Assembly (NCBI RefSeq): GCF_040869045.1 | Contig: NC_090319.1 | Location: 280,585,693 to 280,649,692, forward strand | Length of the DNA stretch: 64,000 bases | From: Eurosta solidaginis | Taxonomy: Eukaryota; Arthropoda; Insecta; Diptera; Tephritidae | Direction of reading: 5' to 3' | Shown: positions 58,376-64,000 of the stretch, piece after piece | Layout: every line of letters begins with the position of its first letter | Position numbering within the stretch: position 1 is the stretch's first letter | Notes under the pieces: generated by a model | Database searches by the model: none | What the model was told of the DNA's origin: nothing | What the model saw: the letters and a program-made list of their open reading frames with translations, nothing else | Position numbers and translations under genes: made by a program

Positions 58376-59340
58376 AGCGGAAATTCTCTGCGTTTTTTCA
58401 GGGATTTTCGTTTATCTCGATTCGTCTGCCAAATGGCAGCATTTTGTTTTCCACGAATTGTAGTGCCATCGACTCGCAAACTATGTGCTAAGTTATAAGT
58501 CTCTGGAGCACCGATAATTTAGTTAAAAGTCGATCGAAAAATTTCCATTTTAAAATAAATTTTCTGTATATCTCGATCCGTGCGCCAACTAGCGAAATTT
58601 TTTTGATAAAATATTGCATTGTCACCGGGTTCACGGCTCAATTTTCAAGTCTCTAGCGCACCAGCGAGTTACTCAAAAATCGATCGCAAGATTCCCCTCG
58701 TTTTTCAGGGATTTGTAGTTATCTCAATTAGCACGCCACCTAGCGGAACTTTGTTTTCTACAAATTGTATTGTCACTAAGCCTCGAACTGTGTGCCAAGT
58801 TTCAAGTCTCTGGGTCACCGCGAAGTTAGTTAAAAATGGATTGAAAGATTCCCAAATCAAAATTAATTTTCTTAATACCTTGATCCGTGCGCCACCTAGC
58901 GAACTTTTTTTTGATTAAATATTGCATTGTCACCGGGTTATGACTCACGGCCCAAGTTTCAGGTCTCTAGCTAACCGGAAAGTTACTTGAAAATCGTTCG
59001 CAAGATTCTCTGCGTTTTTTCAGGGATTCTCAGGGATTTTCGTTTATCTCGATTCGCCTGCCACCTGACAGCATTTTGTTTTCCACGAATTGTAGCGCCA
59101 TCGACCCGCAAACTATGTGCTAAGTTTCAAGTCTCTGGATCACCGAGAAGTTAGTTAAAAGTCGATCCCAAAATTTCCATTTTAAAATAAATTTTTCTGT
59201 ATATCTCGATCCGTGCGCCACCTATCGAATTTTGTTTCACTTGCATTGTAATGTCTCTCAGATCTGAACTATGTTCTAAGTATCAAGTGTCTAGCTCAAC
59301 GGGAAGTTACCGAAAAAGACTTTTCCGTGGGTCAAAAATT
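58376..59340 (+). repeat. about 158-bp tandem repeat with four-unit higher-order period
   Basis: A unit with ATCTCGATCCGTGCGCCACC, GTATTGTCACxG-type and AAGTCTCTGG...GAAGTTAGTTAAAA phrases repeats about six times. Similar unit types recur 632 bases apart: TTTATCTCGATTCGTCTGCC at 58411 and TTTATCTCGATTCGCCTGCC at 59043, both followed by CAGCATTTTGTTTTCCACG. It replaces the expected integrase of the BEL element. A related single unit is at 61250. Confidence 0.85.
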
Positions 59341-59433
59341 CGTATGGAAATGAGGGGACAAACAAGAAAGCGACTTAATATAAAGGTATAATGGAAAAAT
59401 CTATCATATGGAGTGATATAAGGCCAACGGCCA

Positions 59434-60028
59434 AAAGTTAGTTGGAGTTACGACCACTTCAAGTGGCCATAAAATCAATGAGCCTTATGACCTTTTCAAA
59501 TTGTCAAAAGAACAATAGACATTATTAGATTACTTAATTTGATTTTATGTCCATTTAGGAAATTGCTCTTTTACCTTATGACCATTGCGTGAAAAAACCC
59601 ATAACTATATACAGCAATTTAAGATCAGCACAAAAAAAATTTTTTTTTTCCTTTATTAACAACTTTGATATACAATATATATACATCCCCATGATGAGTT
59701 AGACGCTTAGTTGGATATTCTCTTCTTATTTCAAAGGAATCCTCTCTGGCACAGCGAAACTGATGTAAAGCTAAAACAATATAACGGTAATGTAATTCAA
59801 CAGTTATTTATCAAAAGGGTTGAACTGCAAAATAAAATAATTGACCATAGGGTCGCTTGAGAAAAAACCAGTTGACGTTATGACCATTTCGAAAAAGGAG
59901 ATCGGTCATAATGTCAATATTGTTGACATTGTAACCATTTTAAATTTGACGTTGTGACCATTTTATACGGTCATAACTTGAATTGACTTTGTGGCCATTT
60001 GAAGTGGAAATAAACCCAACTTTCGTAA
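59434..60028. mobile_element. TIR element with GACCAT subterminal repeats
   Basis: The left end (AAAAGTTAGTTGGAGTTACG, then ACCACTTCAAGTGGCCATAA) pairs with the right end (GTGGCCATTTGAAGTGGAAA, then TAAACCCAACTTT). Inside, GACCATTT, TTATGACC and GTCATAA motifs recur many times in both orientations (for example 59480, 59842, 59880, 59955). About 595 bp, non-coding; similar motifs lie at 19640. Confidence 0.72.
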
Positions 60029-60149
60029 TTTCCGTAGATCTTATGTCACCCCTCCTCTTTTTTTTATCTGTCCCGTCCTAAAGAAGCTGGAAAGTGCCCA
60101 TCTATGCTAGGTATTTACATATGTATGCGGGCACTATGGATATGCATTA

Positions 60150-60256
60150 GGGTGGGTAGATTTGTATGGGCGAAAGTTAACCGATATCGCGCCATCGATT
60201 TTTCGATAGGATTTCGAGCCTGCGAAATTTCATTTTTTTTGACTTTTTTTCGAGAG
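60150..60256 (+). repeat. single end of a TTAGGGTGGGT-type TIR element
   Basis: TTAGGGTGGGTAGATTTGTA resembles the tips of the element at 11121-15801. GGATTTCGAGCCTGCGAAAT and a T-rich stretch follow. The partner end is not seen, so this is a truncated copy lying between the TIR element and the BEL integrase remnant. Confidence 0.55.
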
Positions 60257-60585
60257 ACTTAACAATTTTAAAAGACGAAAATACTCTACCAGCTAAATGG
60301 CCACTTGCAAGACTAATGGAGTGTCATTCAGGAGTTGATGGCAAAGTTCGTGTAGTCACGCTCAAACTACAAAATAGTGTACTTAATAAACGACCGATCC
60401 ATAAATTCCACTGTCCACTGCATATTTCAACAAGCAATATTGAAGAGAAACAAAGAGATGAAACAAAATCACGAGTATTGACTACATTTCGGACAACTAA
60501 ACCTCCAAAATTTAGATCAAATACAAACATATCTACGCTTATATTCATGCTTCTGATATTCGTTTCATCAAATAAAATAATTTAA
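60257..60585 (+). pseudogene. BEL/Pao integrase C-terminal remnant and start of a downstream ORF
   Basis: The frame reads LKDENTLPAKWPLARLMECH, SGVDGKVRVVTLKLQNSVLN and KRPIHKF: the conserved BEL integrase C-terminal domain, as in the first element (VGQDGVVRVVSIRT). It continues about 55 codons past the usual pol end and finishes with a hydrophobic segment, STLIFMLLIFVSS, that could be the signal peptide of an env-like gene, then stops just before a fold-back element. With RNase H at 57.8-58.4 kb, it brackets the missing integrase. Confidence 0.8.
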
Positions 60586-60591
60586 AAAAAT

Positions 60592-60961
60592 GTTTAAGTT
60601 AAACGGTTTTAATGAAAACATTACTTACATGAAGTAATACTAATACTAACAGCTAGAAAATAATTAGGTAGGTCCTAGGTACTAGTAATCACACTCCTCA
60701 TCAATCTAGGGTGTTGATCAGACAATTAAATAAAAGCGTTGGGCGCGTGAAATTTCTAATAATGTGAAGAGTAGCATAACCTGATTAAGGTTCAGTTGGT
60801 CTTATATATGACTAGGCGTCCAACGATTTTGTTTAATTGTCTGATCAACGCCCTAGATTGATGAAGTACCTAGGACCTACCTAATTATTTTCTAGCTTTT
60901 AGTATTATTATTATTTCATGTAAGTATTGTTTTCAATAAACCCGTTTAACTTAAAACAATT
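60592..60961. mobile_element. fold-back/MITE element with about 150-bp inverted arms
   Basis: The left arm (TTTAAGTTAAACGGTTTTAA, ... TAATTAGGTAGGTCCTAGGTACT ..., TTGATCAGACAATTAAA) is nearly the reverse complement of the right arm, which ends AAACCCGTTTAACTTAAA. The centre is short. It lies between the BEL integrase remnant and the env-like gene. Confidence 0.88.
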
Positions 60962-61396
60962 TTTTTAGTTATTTTATTTTCAAGTTTTTAGTCTTTATTT
61001 AATTGCCTATTATTTCTCATTCTATTTAGTTCATTTAGTGACTCATTCTTAAAAGGACTCTTTCCTGAAAATTTGTTAAAATCTAATTCCTCAAATACAT
61101 AATCCTTCCAAAGACTTTACTCGACTCTGCGCTACGTATGGTTGTCCCTCCTCCAACTCCAAAATAGTTTGATGTCACTTCTACCGGACTGTATGTAATA
61201 TTTGTTCCAAATATGAGCCAAATCGGACCACAAATACGATTTTTGTGAATATCTCGATCCTTGCGCCACCTAGCGCATCTAGCTTTTTGCTTATCGGGAA
61301 GTTACTTAAATTTTAATTACAAAATTCGTTCACAACGCCCGGCCGTGCAGCCGTGCAGCCTGTCAAGTCAACCTAAATAAAACCGTTTAAAAATAT
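60962..61396. other. non-coding stretch with one unit of the 58.4-59.3 kb repeat family
   Basis: At 61210-61280 the phrase AATATCTCGATCCTTGCGCC followed by ACCTAGCGC matches the tandem repeat at 58376-59340. No gene seen in the rest. Confidence 0.5.
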
Positions 61397-62287
61397 AGTC
61401 AAATCAGCCGATGATCAAAAATTAAATAATGGAGCAGTTAGACAACTTCCAGTGAATACAGCAATATATTTAGATTCACTGGAAAAATGGACGTCATAAC
61501 TTCTAGTTGGAATCTAGTGATATACTATGATCTTCATTCTTACTTTGAGCAGATGAACATGATGCCAAGCTGTCTACATCGAATAAAAAACCATTGCAAC
61601 TTATTATCGGAGTGCGAAGAAGCATGTGCAGTTATATCTATATCACTAGGAAGGCGTTATGGAAAGATAAAAAATAATCATGACTTGATTGTGCATAGTA
61701 AAAGACAGCGAAGAGCGCCTTTCGAATGGATTGGCTCTATTTATAACATGCTAGTTGGATTAATGGACGCTGACAGTGAAGAAGAAATGAAGTCTAATCT
61801 TAAAATATTGCTGAAAACCAGGGTACAACAAAGAAAGACTGAAAGTGCAAGTTTCATTAATAAATTCTACTGCAAATATAATTAATAAAAATGTGAATAA
61901 AGTGAATTTCCAGTTCATGAAAATAAACACCAAAATTAATAGATTTCAATCAGAAATAATAAAAAATATCAACAGGGATAAAATGGCCATCCAGTTTCAA
62001 ATGTTGGTGACTCAAGTCACCATTTTATTAAACTAATGCGAGAATATTCAAAAATCCATAATTGAGCTGTTAATAGATTTGAATCATGGACGAATTAATC
62101 CAGCACTTATAACGCCTACACAATTAAACAAGGAGTTAATACTCATAAGGGTGAAGCTACCATCAAAACTACAAATACCTGGCCAACAATACAACACTTA
62201 ACTGCGTGATGTGTACAACTTAATGACAGCACATGGACTTGTAATCGACAAAAATTTGGTAATTAAAGCAGAAATAGCCTGTACTTA
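61397..62287 (+). pseudogene. env-like (baculovirus F / errantivirus Env type) gene, broken and truncated
   Basis: The clearest open part is 61487-61885. It begins (after a frameshift near 61480) with SSWNLVIYYDLHSYF and a Cys-containing ectodomain. KRQRR at residues 72-76 is a furin-type cleavage site, followed by APFEWIGSIYNMLVGLMDAD (77-96), the fusion-peptide-like region typical of insect F/Env proteins. A frameshift near 61850 moves the frame to a helical, Asn-rich part. Stops lie at 62034-62036 and near 62200, with LLIDLNHGRINPALITPTQL and VYNLMTAHGLVIDKNL between and after. The protein is cut off at about 62287 by satellite sequence, so no transmembrane anchor is present. It is downstream of BEL pol on the same strand. 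Confidence 0.8.
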
Positions 62288-62780
62288 AGCACTCATCAAC
62301 AGCTTCAATTTGATACCCATAATGTAAAAACACATCCTAGTGTTACCATGATCCACATTTTGGCCTTTATCTGGAGACCCTAGTAACAAATAGGTATGAA
62401 AACTACCCTGTACTAAAGCACTCATCAACAGCTTCAATTTGATACCCATAATGTAAAAATACTATCTGGGCGTTCACGTGCCCACGTTTTGGCCTATATA
62501 TCGAGACCCTAGTCACCCGGGGGTACGGAAAATACCCAGTATCAAAGTACTCATAAACATCTTCCATTTGATACCCATATTGTACAAACACATCTCAGGA
62601 TTACCCTGGTCCACGTTTTGATCTCAATACCCTAGCCAGAACGGGATAAAAAGTATTCTATGTCCGTTCAATGGTTCTATTGTACCTCTCCATCAATTTG
62701 CAGCCAAATTGGTTGATCCGTTCTTGAGTTATACGTAGTGTAACTAACACGACTTTCTTTTATATATATAGATATCATAG
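62281..62780 (+). repeat. old, diverged array of the 130-bp satellite with a different terminus
   Basis: GTACTxAAGCACTCATCAACAG-type units start at 62281, 62410 and about 62539 (129-base steps) and contain TTTGATACCCATATTGTACA and CCCTGGTCCACGTTTTG, as in the main satellite. The array is followed by GTTGATCCGTTCTTGAGTTA and GTGTAACTAACACGACTTTC, then a TATATATAGAT tail, not by the CTTG end of copies 1-7. Confidence 0.8.
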
Positions 62781-62799
62781 AAGATTTCCTGTAAAAATC

Positions 62800-63540
62800 A
62801 TTTGGATCGGAGCTATATATAATATATATCCCATACAACCGATCGTTCAGATAAGGGGGTTTTTAGCCATTTCTTTATATTTATCTTAAAATCGTTTAGG
62901 TATGTACATCTGTTCACTATATATTTCTTATCTTATACAGCGCATTATTTGGAGATTACGAATGGGATAAGATTATTGTTCAGTCCCATTCATGAAAGGT
63001 ATGAAGTCTTCGGCACAGCCGAAGACAGTCCCTTCCTTAATTGTTGTTTTTGTAAAGCACGTTGCCAAAGTGCAGTTTGATCTGTATGCTAGTGTAGTGT
63101 TGTGTTTGATGTTTTTGTCAAGTCATGTGTGAAATTTTCTGTGAGCCTAGGAATGTATGTGACACTGAAGTATCGCTTTGTGTCTGAAGACTGCTTTTGG
63201 GGTTACATTTTCTATTTCCATTTGGTTCTGATTTATTAAATTTGATATAATATGGTTCGGATAATTATTTTTTTAAGCGTCAATTTAATTTTCCTAACAT
63301 TTGCGTCATGAAAACTTTGATGGCTGATAGATTATATTTTGTCTATAAAGTTCTTCGCCTATTTATTTAGTATTTGAAAGGCTGTGAATATATAAAGTTT
63401 ATGAGGACCCCAGAAGAGGTTGGTTTCGAGTACCAGTCCAATATTAGTTTGTTATTGGGCCTGCTGTTATTTAAAACTCCTGAAATCTTGACTGAATGTT
63501 GTTGGCTTATAGATTTGCTTTGAGACTATTAAAGGAGCGT
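62800..63540 (-). pseudogene. second Penelope-like remnant (degraded)
   Basis: 62920-63050 is closely homologous to 6110-6240 (3' tail, HEWG end, hairpin at 63006-63026). Around 63420, TTGGTTTCGAGTACCAGTCC corresponds to the Penelope segment near 9640 (GGGTTTTGAGTACCAGTCG). The coding frame is destroyed and most of the GIY-YIG and RT regions are deleted. Flanking terminal sequence (ACAACCGATCGTTCAGATAA) is shared with 2159. Confidence 0.72.
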
Positions 63541-63554
63541 TTCCGGAGTTAGGT

Positions 63555-64000
63555 TGAGCTGGCCGGTACATGAGGACCTCACATATACTGAATAAGTGCA
63601 TAGGGTTACCAGAAGTTTGTTTCAACGACGAAACTGAAAAACCCTATCAAAAACCAGGACCTATGTTATAAAATAACTCCGTCCTCTTGGCAAGTACTAG
63701 AAGCTTCCTAGGACTTAAGCCAATTGCTGCTTCTATATCTGACATCTGTATCACTCCTAATAGCTGGAGTCTTAGCCTGGTAAGCGCAGGACTCGAGCAC
63801 AGAACATGATCGATCGTTTCCTCCTCCAGCCCGCACTTCCTACATCTGCTATCTCTGACCAAGCCTAATTTAATGGCATGTGACGCCACGCTGGCAGTGT
63901 GTAGTCAGAATACACGTCATGAGCCTACAGTCCTCTCTTTTTAATGATAGAAACAACTTTGTTAGTCTAAGGTTGTAACACCTACACATAATCATCGACA
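63555..64000 (-). pseudogene. non-LTR retrotransposon C-terminus, continues past the window
   Basis: The minus strand encodes LGLVRDSRCRKCGLEEETID with HVLCSSPALTRLRLQLLG and IEAAIGLSPRKLLVLAKRTE, the C-terminal CxxC...H...C knuckle and tail of an RNase H-type non-LTR element. A 3' untranslated stretch ends in CAACCTAAC-like sequence near 63555. The same C-terminal region appears at 25740 on the plus strand. Confidence 0.8.

Overview
The window looks like repeat-rich, probably heterochromatic or intergenic DNA from a higher fly. A tephritid fruit fly is my best guess. It is AT-rich and carries several insect-type retroelement families (BEL/Pao, Ty3/gypsy with a SAP-domain gag, Penelope, RTE, RNase H-bearing non-LTR elements), plus a tRNA-derived SINE and nested satellite-bearing elements. 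The species assignment rests on remembered resemblance to tephritid repeats, not on a search. I found no intact host gene, no RNA gene and no CRISPR. The only piece that could be a host gene is one Myb/SANT-like exon (5581-5797, minus) with a splice acceptor on one side and a donor on the other.

Layout. 1-2121: 3' end of a BEL/Pao element (integrase, possible LTR). 2481-5524: copy 1 of a satellite-bearing element, cut off by the Myb/SANT exon segment. 6110-11120: a Penelope-like element on the minus strand, split by copy 2 (6617-9328) and by a solo LTR (9876-10585, target duplication GTAT). 11121-15801: a long-TIR element with copy 3 inserted in it. 16475-28330: a graveyard of non-LTR retrotransposon 3' ends, a short arrayless copy 4 (18551-19339), fold-back repeats and TTATCG-rich stretches. 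28330-31920: a nearly intact RTE-type element with one internal stop in its ORF. 31921-37898: mostly non-coding, with a fold-back element, an RNase H-bearing LINE fragment and a SINE with perfect target duplications. 37899-42207: a rearranged gypsy element whose pol is inverted relative to its gag, protease and LTR. 43477-45986: copies 5 and 6 in inverted arrangement, with another solo LTR inside. 46510-52829: copy 7, carrying about 38 satellite units with higher-order structure. 53840-62280: a second BEL/Pao element with gag, protease, RT and RNase H, only the C-terminal piece of integrase, and then an env-like gene; it is broken up by a tandem repeat, a TIR element and a fold-back. 62281-64000: diverged satellite, a second Penelope remnant and a LINE 3' end.

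The most interesting theme is the seven-copy satellite-bearing family. Each copy has a 5' end with ATACTCAGTTGAG, a degenerate head of about six modules spaced near 150 bp, a homogenised array of 130-bp units of very variable length (none to about 38), a diagnostic last unit, a matching subterminal inverted repeat, and a 3' hairpin GTTCGG/CCGAAC shortly before a CTTG end next to T-runs. This architecture resembles non-autonomous Helentron-type rolling-circle elements (the HINE / DINE-TR1 type known in Drosophila). That assignment is inference. The window shows array loss, array growth by higher-order duplication, self-nesting, and an old diverged version of the same 130-bp unit beside a different terminus.
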